A stretch of 64,000 bases of DNA from assembly GCF_042682685.1 (NCBI RefSeq), contig NZ_JBHUHX010000016.1, forward strand, positions 124,001 through 188,000, read 5' to 3'. Below are positions 1 to 8,537 of this stretch, piece after piece. This DNA comes from Imhoffiella fuscus. Its GTDB lineage: Bacteria; Pseudomonadota; Gammaproteobacteria; Chromatiales; Chromatiaceae. The notes under the pieces are model-generated. The model did no database searches and had not been told where the DNA came from. It saw only the letters and a program-made list of their open reading frames with translations. A program made the translations under genes and the position numbers. Position 1 is the stretch's first letter; every line of letters begins with the position of its first letter.

Positions 1-522
1 GTCGGCAAGCAGCCCCCGATCCGAACCCAGGCCGACCTCAATCATCTGGTGCGCGAGGTTTGCTCCTTTCTCGAATTCGAGACCAGTCGGGTCGGTGTCC
101 AGATCCAGCTCGATCTCCACGCCGAAGCGATCCCGGTGCGGGTCGATCTGGTTCAGGTCGAGCAGGTTCTGTTGAACCTGGTCGGAAACGCGCTCGATGC
201 CCTGGAGGAGCGTCCCGAGTCCGAGCGCCATCTACGGATTCTGGCCCGCATGGAAGGCGACTTCGCCGAGGTTTTGGTGGAGGACAGCGGGCCGGGCATC
301 GCGCCCGAGCGTCTGCCTATCCTCTTCGACGCCTTCGTGACCTCCAAGGAGAGCGGGATGGGGATGGGCTTGGCGATCAGCCAGACTATCGTCGAGAATC
401 ACGACGGTCGGATCTGGGCCGAGTCCGAGCTGGGACATGGTTCGACCTTCCATTTGACCCTACCGCTCTCGCTCGCCGCCAAGGATGTGGACGGCGACAC
501 GATCGAATCGCTGGAACCCTAA
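1..522 (+). CDS. Sensor histidine kinase, C-terminal part (5' end outside window)
   Basis: The reading frame is open from base 1 and ends with TAA at 520-522, so only the ATP-binding end of the protein is present. It shows the HATPase_c signatures in order: an N box (NLVGNALDAL), a G1 box (EDSGPGI) and a G2 region (MGMGLAISQTIVENHDG), then a typical terminal GSTFHLTLPL strand. The family autophosphorylates a His and passes phosphate to a response regulator. The next gene, 14 bases downstream, is a FixJ-type regulator and is the obvious partner. The sensory domain, and therefore the signal, cannot be seen. Confidence 0.9.
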   Translation, partial: VGKQPPIRTQADLNHLVREVCSFLEFETSRVGVQIQLDLHAEAIPVRVDLVQVEQVLLNLVGNALDALEERPESERHLRILARMEGDFAEVLVEDSGPGIAPERLPILFDAFVTSKESGMGMGLAISQTIVENHDGRIWAESELGHGSTFHLTLPLSLAAKDVDGDTIESLEP

Positions 523-536
523 GCAAGACGACCCGG

Positions 537-1160
537 ATGACAATGACTACCGATGCAACCGTATTCGTCGTGGACGACGACCAAGCCATGCGGACCTCGC
601 TCCAATGGCTGATCGAATCGACAGGCATGTCGGTTCAGACCTACGACTCCGCCGATGCCTTTCTCGCCACCTATTATCCCGGTCGGGCGGGCTGTCTCTT
701 GCTCGACGTGCGCATGCCCGGAATGACCGGGCTTGAGCTCCAGGCCTATCTGGCGCGCGAGGGCTATCGCCTGCCGGTCATCCTCATCACCGGTCATGGC
801 GACGTGGCGATGGCGGTGAAGGCGATGAAGGCCGGTGCCGTCGATTTCATCGAAAAACCCTTTCACGACGAGGATCTGCTGCGCAGCATCCGGGGCGCGC
901 TGGACTTCGATCAGAAGACCCGCGCCAGCCGCTCGACCAGGGCCGAGATCCTGATGCGTCTCGCCGAGCTCACCCCGCGCGAGCACGAGGTCATGGCCAT
1001 GGTGACCGACGGCAAATCGAACAAGGAGATCGCCGCCGCGCTCGGCGTCAGCTCCAAGACCGTCGAGGCCCATCGCGCCCGCGTCATGGAAAAGATGCGC
1101 GCCGAATCGCTCGCCGAACTGGTGCGCATGGCCCTGATCGCCGACCCGGACGCGCTTTGA
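537..1160 (+). CDS. FixJ/NarL-type two-component response regulator
   Basis: 207 aa. An N-terminal receiver domain has the acidic cluster VVDDD, phospho-acceptor Asp57 in LLLDVRMPG and Lys107 in FIEKPF. A LuxR-type helix-turn-helix follows at about residues 145-190 (LTPREHEVMAMV, then SNKEIAAALGVSSKTVEAHR). This is the FixJ/TtrR architecture, a DNA-binding activator switched on by phosphorylation. It follows the kinase fragment by 14 bases and is probably co-transcribed with it. The start is the ATG at 537; an ATG two codons later (543) is an equally good alternative. The target genes are not identifiable from the window. Confidence 0.9.
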   Translation: MTMTTDATVFVVDDDQAMRTSLQWLIESTGMSVQTYDSADAFLATYYPGRAGCLLLDVRMPGMTGLELQAYLAREGYRLPVILITGHGDVAMAVKAMKAGAVDFIEKPFHDEDLLRSIRGALDFDQKTRASRSTRAEILMRLAELTPREHEVMAMVTDGKSNKEIAAALGVSSKTVEAHRARVMEKMRAESLAELVRMALIADPDAL

Positions 1161-1171
1161 GTGTAGCCGCC

Positions 1172-1350
1172 AGCTGTCAGCTGTCAGCTGTCAGCCTCCC
1201 TCGTCACCAAGCAAAGCTTGGTGACGCCGCCTGGAAGTTCTGCTTCACGTAGGTGCGAATTTATTCGCATCTCAGGCGCTCGAAGTCCTGGTAGCTGGTA
1301 GCTGGTAGCTGGTAGCTGGTAGCTGGTAGCTGGTAGCTGGTAGCTGGTAG
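1172..1350. repeat. Intergenic heptamer tandem repeats and palindromes
   Basis: Four elements sit between two convergent genes. A short tandem array with heptamer AGCTGTC (about 3.3 copies) starts at 1172. A perfect hairpin with a 10-bp stem (GTCACCAAGC, loop AAA) lies at 1203-1225. A palindrome (TGCGAAT-TT-ATTCGCA) lies at 1254-1269. Nine perfect copies of the heptamer CTGGTAG occupy 1288-1350, ending just before the btaB stop codon. The two heptamers are related (AGCTGTC versus AGCTGGT in register). The hairpin may help stop converging transcripts, but it has no T-run. Heptanucleotide short tandem repeats are known from cyanobacteria and large sulfur bacteria; the function here is unknown. 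Confidence 0.85.
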
Positions 1351-1353
1351 CTG

Positions 1354-2073
1354 TCAGTAGTCCTTGCGTCCGACGAAGACGTAGTAGGGCACCCGCATGC
1401 CGGGCAGGTAGGGGACGGGCGCGAGCCGTTCCTGCAACTGGTGGTTGGGGAGTAGTTCGCGCAACAGCCGCAGGTGCTCGGGACTCGGGCGCACGCCGTC
1501 GTGGGCGAACCAGCGTGGCCAGAAGAGGCGTGCGAGGCGTCCGTGTCGGACGTTTCCCGGACCGCCCGATGCGTCCGAGACATAGAAGTCCACTACCCCC
1601 AGACGCCCGCCCGGAGGCAGCATCTCGATGGCGTTGAGGATGGCCGCCCGCCAGTCCGGGATCATGGTCAGCGAGTAGGAGAAATAGACGCAGTCCGGCG
1701 GCGTCTCGGGGCGATAGCGGGTCGCATCGGCCTCGATCACGCGCACGTTCGTCATGTCCTTGGTGCGCGCGCGCGCCTGCTCCAGGAGCGCGGGACAGAG
1801 ATCCACCAGCTCGACGCTGGCGAGCTCGCCCAGCCGCGCTCCGAAGGACATCAGATTGCTTCCGGTGCCTCCGCCCAGTTCCAGCACCCGCGCGCCGGGA
1901 GCCGGATCCAAGAGTTGCAGCAGCGCCTCGCGGCCTTGCAGCAGACGCTCGCGGAAGCGGTCGTAATCGCGCGCCTGCGGGGCGTAGAAGGCCTGTAGCC
2001 GTTCGGCGTGCGAGCCGCGTTTGGGCTGGCCGAGCAGCAGTCGTAGCAGAATGCGGGCGTCGTTCGCGATCAT
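1354..2073 (-). CDS. btaB: Diacylglyceryl-homoserine N-methyltransferase (betaine lipid synthesis)
   Basis: 239 aa class I SAM-dependent methyltransferase with motif I at residues 63-73 (VLELGGGTGSN) and an acidic strand-2 motif (VELVDLC). In the family, BtaB adds three methyl groups to the amino group of diacylglyceryl-homoserine, giving the phosphorus-free betaine lipid DGTS. The assignment rests mainly on context: it starts inside the stop codon of btaA (4-base overlap at 2070-2073), which implies translational coupling, and btaA-btaB is the known bacterial order. The gene ends right at an intergenic heptamer repeat. An isolated methyltransferase of this type would have been called only generically. 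Confidence 0.85.
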   Translation of the reverse strand: MIANDARILLRLLLGQPKRGSHAERLQAFYAPQARDYDRFRERLLQGREALLQLLDPAPGARVLELGGGTGSNLMSFGARLGELASVELVDLCPALLEQARARTKDMTNVRVIEADATRYRPETPPDCVYFSYSLTMIPDWRAAILNAIEMLPPGGRLGVVDFYVSDASGGPGNVRHGRLARLFWPRWFAHDGVRPSPEHLRLLRELLPNHQLQERLAPVPYLPGMRVPYYVFVGRKDY

Positions 2074-3281
2074 GCGCGCACGTCTGCGATGTGGAAGCCG
2101 GCGTAGGTATGGACCCGGTCGAGCATGGTCAGGCGCTGCGCCAACTCGGGATGGAACTCCAGCCGCTCGGTCAGACGGGTGCGCTGGGGACCCAGTTCGA
2201 TGCGGTCCAGATAGCTGGGCGCGGCGTGGGCGCTGCGGAAGATGATGCGCGCGTCGCTACGCGCCCGGTCGAGGATGGCGGCCCATTCTTCCTCCAGCGC
2301 CTCCGGGTAGTAGGAACTCATCCAGTCCATGTGGTCGAGCAGCACGAATTTGGAGATGGACTCGTCCGTGCCGCGCAGGAAATCGGTCACGGTGGAGGTA
2401 TGGATGCTGACGCGGTCGACCAGTCCGTCCTTGAGCGTGGCGAAGTTCTCGGGCTTGAGATATTCGGGACAGCAGTTCTCCGTATAGCGCCCACGCAGAT
2501 AGACCGACCAGAAATAGTTGGTCGAGATGGGTAGCTGGCGGAAGACGTATTCGATCGAGTCGCGCACGAATCCGGCGACGCCGAGCGAATGCTGGGCCTG
2601 GACCTCCTTGCGCTGGGGATGGGGCACGCCGAGCATGCTCATGGTGAGCTGGCGCGACAGGGTCCAGTTGACGCTCGGGGTCCAGATGAGCGGCTGTACG
2701 CGCGTGTCGTAGATATGGCGCTGGTCGTCGAGCGAGTCGGTCTCGAAGAGTTCCCGCACGCTCCGGGCCAGACGCGGGCGCACCTTCAGATAGCCGTGGA
2801 AGACGCGCGCCACGATGCCGGAAAGCCCGTGGAAATAGAAGCTGCCGTTGGGGTTGCCGAACCAGGCCGCGCGTCGATCCCAGAAGGCGACCGCCTGTGG
2901 CGACAGCTCCTGGCGCAGCGCATCGAAATAGAGGTCGCGGAACGCTGGATGATAGCCGTGTCCGAAGACGGCGAAGAAATCGGCATGCTCCAGTCGACGG
3001 ATGCCGGCCAGCTTGAGTTCCAGCAGGGCGTTCTGGCGCGGATTGGCATCGACGGCATGGATGCGATTGGGGCCGGTGAGTGCATAGTCCAGTACGTTGC
3101 AGCCGGCGCTGGTGATCACCAATAGGGTGTCGTCTGCGGTCAGGTCGAGGGCGAGCCGATCGACCGCCGGATCCTCCCAGCAGGTGTTGTAGACCAGCGC
3201 TCGCGAATAGATGGCATTGAAGACCTGCTGATCGATTCGATCGGCGAGCGTCGGTTTGGCCTTGGTGGCTGGAATGTTCAG
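2070..3281 (-). CDS. btaA: SAM:diacylglycerol 3-amino-3-carboxypropyltransferase (DUF3419)
   Basis: BtaA moves the 3-amino-3-carboxypropyl group of SAM onto diacylglycerol, the first step of betaine lipid (DGTS) synthesis at the membrane. The protein carries the DUF3419 landmarks: YNTCWEDP at about residues 31-38, a SAM-site region VITSAGCNVLDYAL from about residue 55 followed by AVDANPRQNALLELK, and a conserved RYTENCCPEYL region. Homology clearly extends upstream of the first TTG (3122). The only well-placed start I see is a CTG at 3281, preceded by AGGAG at 7 bases, giving 403 aa, near the usual family length. A CTG start is unusual, and no in-frame ATG or GTG exists in that stretch. It is coupled to btaB by an ATGA overlap. 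Confidence 0.85.
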   Translation of the reverse strand: MNIPATKAKPTLADRIDQQVFNAIYSRALVYNTCWEDPAVDRLALDLTADDTLLVITSAGCNVLDYALTGPNRIHAVDANPRQNALLELKLAGIRRLEHADFFAVFGHGYHPAFRDLYFDALRQELSPQAVAFWDRRAAWFGNPNGSFYFHGLSGIVARVFHGYLKVRPRLARSVRELFETDSLDDQRHIYDTRVQPLIWTPSVNWTLSRQLTMSMLGVPHPQRKEVQAQHSLGVAGFVRDSIEYVFRQLPISTNYFWSVYLRGRYTENCCPEYLKPENFATLKDGLVDRVSIHTSTVTDFLRGTDESISKFVLLDHMDWMSSYYPEALEEEWAAILDRARSDARIIFRSAHAAPSYLDRIELGPQRTRLTERLEFHPELAQRLTMLDRVHTYAGFHIADVRA

Positions 3282-3513
3282 GGGATGGCTCCTCGCGATG
3301 CTTGTTCCGGTGCATCGCGACTTGGGTTGGCGAAATCGCTCCAGCTTATTCCGGGTCTATGACGTCCTGATGGCTGTCGGAAGACCGTTGAATTGCCGCG
3401 TCATGTCGGAGTGATTGCGGCGGATTTAATGCATTGCCGGCGGCGATTCGGCGAGAGGTGCGCCGCGTTTTACGGGAGACTCTTTTCTGAGGATTGCCGC
3501 ATCGCCGGATGGG

Positions 3514-5115
3514 TCAGCCCGAGTGGGGCGGGGCGTTTTGGGAGGTCGCCATCGGATCGGGTCGCGCCGATTGTTTGAAATGGCGCCAGGCCAGCCAGAG
3601 CAACGCGAATGCGCCGCAGAGTGCGATCCAGTCGACGCCAGGCATGGCGCCTCCATGGCGGGCGAGAAGACTCTGGCCGAGTTCAAGGTCCGACGCCTGC
3701 CAACTCGCCCATGGGATTGCCAGCGTCGCGACCGCGCAGAGCAGCAGCAGGGGCCTTGCGGCCTGCTCGGCGCCTCGCCGCCAGGCCCAGGCGATCGCGC
3801 CGAGGAAGCAGAGGTAATAGGCCGTCCAGAGCCAGGGTTGCGGATGCGTCACATGGCCATGGAGCAATTTGCCAAGCGCGATCGCAACCGACAAACCGCC
3901 GATGCACCCCAGTATGCCGCCGGTCGTGAGCGCCTCCATGGCGCGAAGCGAGCGTGTCGGCCCGCTTGCTCCGTCCCGTGCGTGCGCGCGCCGTCGGCTC
4001 TCGATCCAGAGCCAATTGCCAGAGTAGAAGAGAAAGGCGCCCGCCAGAGCGAGAAGGAAATAGCTCCAGCGCACGGGTTCACCGCCAAAGGTGCCGAAGT
4101 GCAGCGCGAAAAAGGCCGCCACGATGGCTCCCCACGTCCCCTGTCGTCCCGGCAGATAGTCCGTGTTGAGGATCGCGCCGGAGACCGGACTCGATACGAG
4201 GAAGCCGTGCGCGCGGACCAGATGACGGGGATCCTCGCCCAGGATGACGGCCATTGCGCCCTCTGTGCCCGGGTTGCGGTACTGGATCGCCGTCGGTTCG
4301 AAACCCGGGGCGAACGCGCGGACGCGCGCGAGCAGGTCGGCAGGCGGCAGCATGTCCGCCGGACGCGCGTCCGGCGCGACGACGGTATATGGATTGGCCG
4401 CCTGCAGGATGGGACGTACCTGCCCTCCGTAGACCGTTCGATCCAGACTCGCATAGATCGAATCGTGCAGCCCGAACACGACCGCCGTGAGGGCAATGGC
4501 CAGATGAAACGGTAGGCTGGCGATGCCGACGACATTGTGTCCGTCCAGCCAGGCACGCTTGGGATTTCTCTCAAGCCGCAGCGCCAGCAGATCCTTGCGT
4601 GCCGAAGGCAGCCAGACGATGAACCCGGAGACGAGCGCGATCACATAGAGCGCACTGACGATGCCCATGACCAGCGAGCCGAATTCCAGTCCGCCCGGCA
4701 GTCCGGCGGTGCGGTGGATATGGTCGACCAGATCGCCGATATCCTTGGCGCCGCGTTCGGTCACCGACAGCGCGCCCTCTCCATCCAGGGTCGCCGTCCA
4801 TTGCGAGCGCGCGTCTTGATCCTGGTGCCAGGATAGGTAGACGCTCGGATCGGAGGTCCGGCCCAGATGCAGCGTGAAGGTGTGGCGCGCATCCGCGCGT
4901 TCGGCGAGCGTGCGGGCGATCAGCGTCTCGGCCTGATCGAAGGCGGTCGTGGGGATCGGCTGCCCTGCGGCCGTCCAGTGCGACAGCGGCTCCTTGAACA
5001 CGGTCAAGGCTCCCGCGTAGAAGGCGATGAACAGGGCCAGGCCGGCAAGGATACCCACCCAGCTATGGACGATTTTGTAGATGCGGAGGATCTCCGCAGG
5101 CACGATGCGACTCAC
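3514..5115 (-). CDS. PepSY-associated transmembrane protein (iron uptake cluster)
   Basis: 533 aa inner-membrane protein of the PepSY-TM family. A long hydrophobic segment near residues 17-40 (VGILAGLALFIAFYAGALTVF) is followed by a periplasmic PepSY-type region, further membrane segments, and a C-terminal set of helices ending in the cytoplasm. Family members often sit beside TonB-dependent siderophore receptors, and some have been linked to reductive iron release; a reductase role here is inference. It starts with GTG at 5115, six bases after DUF3649, and is the last gene of a four-gene cluster beginning with the receptor at 7971. Confidence 0.8.
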   Translation of the reverse strand: MSRIVPAEILRIYKIVHSWVGILAGLALFIAFYAGALTVFKEPLSHWTAAGQPIPTTAFDQAETLIARTLAERADARHTFTLHLGRTSDPSVYLSWHQDQDARSQWTATLDGEGALSVTERGAKDIGDLVDHIHRTAGLPGGLEFGSLVMGIVSALYVIALVSGFIVWLPSARKDLLALRLERNPKRAWLDGHNVVGIASLPFHLAIALTAVVFGLHDSIYASLDRTVYGGQVRPILQAANPYTVVAPDARPADMLPPADLLARVRAFAPGFEPTAIQYRNPGTEGAMAVILGEDPRHLVRAHGFLVSSPVSGAILNTDYLPGRQGTWGAIVAAFFALHFGTFGGEPVRWSYFLLALAGAFLFYSGNWLWIESRRRAHARDGASGPTRSLRAMEALTTGGILGCIGGLSVAIALGKLLHGHVTHPQPWLWTAYYLCFLGAIAWAWRRGAEQAARPLLLLCAVATLAIPWASWQASDLELGQSLLARHGGAMPGVDWIALCGAFALLWLAWRHFKQSARPDPMATSQNAPPHSG

Positions 5116-5121
5116 GTGTTC

Positions 5122-5403
5122 TCACCCAGCGAGATGCTGGCACAGCCGGAATCCGGCGAATGCCAGCAGGTTGACCGCGCCCAGCCATGCCCAGGCATGC
5201 CAGCCGCTGCGAAACAGGTAGACCAGGCTCAGAACGCCCAGCCAGATCGGAGCCACGCTCCACATGACGAATTGGAGCTTGTGCGCGTCCTTCGGCCCTT
5301 GCCCGGAGCAGGCGATGATCCCGGCAACGGCGAAGGCCAGACTCCCGCCGAGCACCAGGCCCGCCAGCGTCTTGCCAACCCAGTCTCTTCTGATCTCAGA
5401 CAT
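5122..5403 (-). CDS. DUF3649-like small membrane protein (iron uptake cluster)
   Basis: 93 aa with two or three predicted membrane helices (about residues 11-30, 45-64 and 68-86). The Trp-rich pattern (YLFRSGWHAWAWLG) fits the DUF3649 'iron transporter' family, which accompanies PepSY-TM and TonB-receptor genes in Pseudomonas and Xanthomonas. It overlaps the end of the DUF3325 gene by 8 bases and is followed six bases later by the PepSY gene. The biochemical role is unknown, and family membership is judged from size, hydropathy and neighbours. Confidence 0.7.
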   Translation of the reverse strand: MSEIRRDWVGKTLAGLVLGGSLAFAVAGIIACSGQGPKDAHKLQFVMWSVAPIWLGVLSLVYLFRSGWHAWAWLGAVNLLAFAGFRLCQHLAG

Positions 5404-5698
5404 CGGATGATCGCGCCTCGGCAGCGCTACGCCACAGTGCCGCCACGACCGGCAGCAGAATGAAACTGATCATGCTCACGGTGAGAAGGGTGAAGCACGC
5501 GGTCGCCGGCCGCTGCGTCGCCATCCAGCAGCACCAGGCAAGCAGCAGCAAGCCCATCGCCTGGACGCGGCTGCGCGCACCGGACAGCGGTCGCGCTAAG
5601 AACTGCTGACGCGCGAGTCCCAAATAAAACCCGGTGGCGCCCAAAACGGTCGCCACCAGCGCGATCCCCTGCGTGAGGGTTTCCAGGATGACAGGCAA
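5396..5698 (-). CDS. DUF3325-like small membrane protein (iron uptake cluster)
   Basis: 100 aa from the TTG at 5698, with about three membrane helices (ALVATVLGATGFYLGL, AMGLLLLAWCCWMA and TVSMISFILLPVVAALW). Size and helix pattern fit DUF3325, a family found next to TonB-dependent receptors and PepSY-TM proteins. The TTG is preferred because GGAGA lies six bases before it; an ATG at 5725 would add nine residues and has no good ribosome site. It is downstream of the TonB receptor and overlaps the next gene by 8 bases. No enzymatic motif is visible. Confidence 0.65.
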   Translation of the reverse strand: MPVILETLTQGIALVATVLGATGFYLGLARQQFLARPLSGARSRVQAMGLLLLAWCCWMATQRPATACFTLLTVSMISFILLPVVAALWRSAAEARSSDV

Positions 5699-5835
5699 GG
5701 GGGTTCTCCAGGGATACCGGACCATTGTTCGCGACGTTCGCGAAGCGCCAGATGCGGTCAAGAATGAATCCTGTTTTTCGCCGTGCCCGCGCCCGTTTCG
5801 GCCGGACGGGGGCGCGGCGATCGACAGAGCCTCGT

Positions 5836-7971
5836 CTAGAAATAGAACTCCACCGATGCGCCGATCAGTCGCGGTTGCTGCAGGGTCGGCGAGCTGGTGT
5901 CGTTGTCGACCACGAGTATCCGGCTGTCGTCATCGAAGAGATTGTTGGCGAACAGGGTGGCGCGCCCGTTCCTGAAGTTGTAGGCGAGTTGGACATTGGC
6001 GAGCCAGTAGGCGGAGATCTCGCCGTCCGGGTCGTTGTCGTACTCCGAGTAATAGGAATCGGAGTAGCGCACCGTGCCGCTGAGTTCGAAGCCATGGCCG
6101 AGCACGTAGGTCGCGCCCATGCTGGCGGTGAAATCTGGAGCGCGCGGCAAGACGTTGCCCTCGATCCCGCTATTGGAGAAGCGCTTGATGTCGGTCTTCA
6201 GCAGGCCGATGGAGCCGAACAGATCCAGATCCGAGATCGGGCGCCAGCGCGCACCGACTTCAGCGCCATAGGTCTCCACCTTGTCGGCGTTGCGCACGAC
6301 CGTCGAGCCCGAGGCGAGCGAGTAGGGCAGCTGCATGTCGCTGTAGTCGTTGAAGAAGACATTGGACGTCAGCTCGAGTCGCCCGCCATCGAGGCGTTGG
6401 CGGCTATAGAGTTCATAGTTCCATACGTGCTCTTCATCGAAGGCGTAGTTGACGATGGGGGCCGCAAAGGTGATGCCCGCGCCGCCGGGGTTGTAGCCGC
6501 CCGCGATCTTGGCGCCCAGTGTCAGGTCCTGTTTGGGCGTCCAGGCGACATCGAGCTTGGGTAGGAAGACCTCGTAGACCTCGTCGAAATCGACCGTGAT
6601 GCTACTGCTGCCGCCCACGCGCTCGCGATGTTCGCGCTCGAAGCGTCCCGCTAAGGTGACGTCCAGGCTCGGGTGCAGCGCATAGGTCAGCTCGGCATAG
6701 GCAGAGGCGGTCTCGGTCTTGTCGTCGAAGACGTTCTCTCCGTAATAGGACGAGAGATAGACCGATTCATCCTGTTTGGAGCTGAAATAGCGCACTCCAG
6801 CGAGTCCTCTGAGCCTGCCGTCCATGCCCTTGAAATGCACCCGGGGCTCGATCTGAAACTCCTCGCCGTCGATGTTCGCCGTCGGCAGGCCGGCATAGGC
6901 GAGACGCTCGGTGCTGAAATCGGTGTAAGTCAGGGTATTCTCGAATCGCAATCCATCGTCGACATCCAGAGACATATCCCAGGCGCCGCTGGTCGAACGG
7001 TTTGCAAATACCGGTCGGTAATTGCTGTAGCGGCTGCTTTGCCCGGCAGGGGCGATCTGTGCCTCGCTTTGGGGGGCGTGGGTGTCGTAGTAGGTTACCG
7101 ACAGCATGGTGGACAGCCCCGGCAGACGCTCGGGCTCATAGAGGAGTTTGGCGCGGGCGGTACTGGTCTCGACCTCGCGCGGATCGCCCACCGGCGCGTA
7201 GGATTCCATGTCGACATAACTGGTGCGCTTCTGCCGATCGACGCTGAGCCGAAACGCCAGCTCGTTTTCCAGCAGTGGCCCGGAGAGCGCTGCGGCTGTC
7301 TGCGAGAAATCCTGCTCGCCCAGGGATCCCTTCACCGCCCCCTCCCAGTGGAAGGTCGGTTTCTTGGTCGTCATGATCACGGCGCCGGCGATGGCGTTGC
7401 GCCCTTGGATGTAGCTTTGCGGGCCACGGTAGATCTCCACCTGATCGACGTCCCAAAGGGAGCGCAGCCCGAAGGCGAGTTCGTTGTAGGTGAGCGCGCG
7501 CCCGTCGATCGACAGGTTCAGGCGTGGACGCGTACCGCTCAGAAAGGCGTAGGCGCCCGTCACCGGTCCCGACCCATCGATGCCTCGCACCGTGGGAAGT
7601 TCGTTGCCGATGCCGGTGTCGACCACGTTCGGCGTCTGTTGCAGCAAATCCTGCACGCCATCGGTATGGGGCAGGGCATCCAGGCGCGCCGAGTCGTAGA
7701 CCTCAACGCTGGAGCTGGTGTCCTCGATCGCACGGGTCACCTTTTCTCCGGTGACCAGTATTTTCGAGAGAACGACGGATGCGTTTTCCCCCGTCCGCTC
7801 GGAGAGGGGGTCCTGCGGCTCGTCCGCCGCTTGAACCTCGGTTCCGGCCAACGCCCCGGCCAACAGCGCCGGGATCATCCCGCAGGCGGTATGCGCGTGC
7901 CACCATCCGCTGTTGGGACGGTCGCGCCGCATCTGTCTGCTCAACGTACTGCTCATCGAAAAGGCTCCCAT
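5836..7971 (-). CDS. TonB-dependent outer-membrane receptor
   Basis: About 711 aa from the ATG at 7971 (alternative ATG at 7956). An N-terminal signal peptide is visible (GMIPALLAGALAGTEVQAADE), then a TonB-box-like strand (SKILVTGEK), a plug domain with VRGIDGSG and the conserved VEIYRGPQSYIQGRNAIAGAV, and a 22-strand-type beta barrel ending in Phe (SVEFYF). The family imports ferric siderophores, haem, cobalamin or other large ligands using TonB energy. The neighbouring DUF3325, DUF3649 and PepSY genes favour iron or a ferric siderophore; the exact ligand cannot be read. The upstream region is shared with the divergent aldolase gene. I did not find a convincing Fur box there. Confidence 0.9.
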   Translation of the reverse strand: MGAFSMSSTLSRQMRRDRPNSGWWHAHTACGMIPALLAGALAGTEVQAADEPQDPLSERTGENASVVLSKILVTGEKVTRAIEDTSSSVEVYDSARLDALPHTDGVQDLLQQTPNVVDTGIGNELPTVRGIDGSGPVTGAYAFLSGTRPRLNLSIDGRALTYNELAFGLRSLWDVDQVEIYRGPQSYIQGRNAIAGAVIMTTKKPTFHWEGAVKGSLGEQDFSQTAAALSGPLLENELAFRLSVDRQKRTSYVDMESYAPVGDPREVETSTARAKLLYEPERLPGLSTMLSVTYYDTHAPQSEAQIAPAGQSSRYSNYRPVFANRSTSGAWDMSLDVDDGLRFENTLTYTDFSTERLAYAGLPTANIDGEEFQIEPRVHFKGMDGRLRGLAGVRYFSSKQDESVYLSSYYGENVFDDKTETASAYAELTYALHPSLDVTLAGRFEREHRERVGGSSSITVDFDEVYEVFLPKLDVAWTPKQDLTLGAKIAGGYNPGGAGITFAAPIVNYAFDEEHVWNYELYSRQRLDGGRLELTSNVFFNDYSDMQLPYSLASGSTVVRNADKVETYGAEVGARWRPISDLDLFGSIGLLKTDIKRFSNSGIEGNVLPRAPDFTASMGATYVLGHGFELSGTVRYSDSYYSEYDNDPDGEISAYWLANVQLAYNFRNGRATLFANNLFDDDSRILVVDNDTSSPTLQQPRLIGASVEFYF

Positions 7972-8537
7972 CGATTTGCTCAAAATCTGGACTGAAACGC
8001 GTTGTCGACATCCGGTTTGCCGCATGTTTCGGCTAAGGCGACAAGCGCCAACGCGCATAGGCGCAGGATCAAGGGGCAGTCAAACATCCATCCTCGATCC
8101 AGGCAGAAGGGGCGCGCGAGATAGCCGGCCAATCCCTAGGTGCCTCGAATCATCGACCTTGGGAGGCGGAGAGGTTCTTCGGGGCGGGGTGGTATCCAGG
8201 TTGATGGGAGGGAAATTACCGCTTTCAGATCTAAATGTAAACCGTTCTTAATTGCGATTGAGGCTTTTGGTTCGCATCGCGTCCCACAGAGCAGGACGGG
8301 GTCGTGCTGGACATGCCGCAGGGTAGGGCCGGAATCCCGGCGGCGGTCGTATCGCCGGTCGGGTCTGTTCGCTCGATGGCCATCGTTGCCGTTGACGCAT
8401 GGTCCGCCGGCCCTTCAGCGAGCATCGGGCGCAATGTTGTCAACTCCTCGTTAAGTCGAGGTGGGAGGTATTTGCCCGGACAATGGTTTTGGCCTCAAAA
8501 TGGCGAATCGATCAATAGATTTCGCGGAGAGCCGCCC
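7972..8537. other. Divergent intergenic region between TonB receptor and aldolase
   Basis: 566 bases without a credible gene. Open frames here have no ribosome site and no recognisable product. An AT-rich stretch at about 8226-8260 is the likeliest promoter area. No clear Fur box, riboswitch or repeat was recognised by eye. It must hold the promoters of the leftward TonB receptor cluster and the rightward aldolase-citrate synthase pair. Confidence 0.5.

Noticed and set aside
60..536. Upstream extension of the response-regulator frame to base 60.
   Set aside because: It overlaps the sensor-kinase coding sequence out of frame and has no homology. The receiver domain begins near the ATG at 537.
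1203..1225. The 10-bp hairpin as a rho-independent terminator.
   Set aside because: No run of T follows on either strand. It is listed only as part of the intergenic repeat cluster.
7972..8537. A Fur box upstream of the TonB receptor.
   Set aside because: The AT-rich stretch around 8226-8260 has no convincing match to the 19-base inverted repeat. A matrix scan would be needed.
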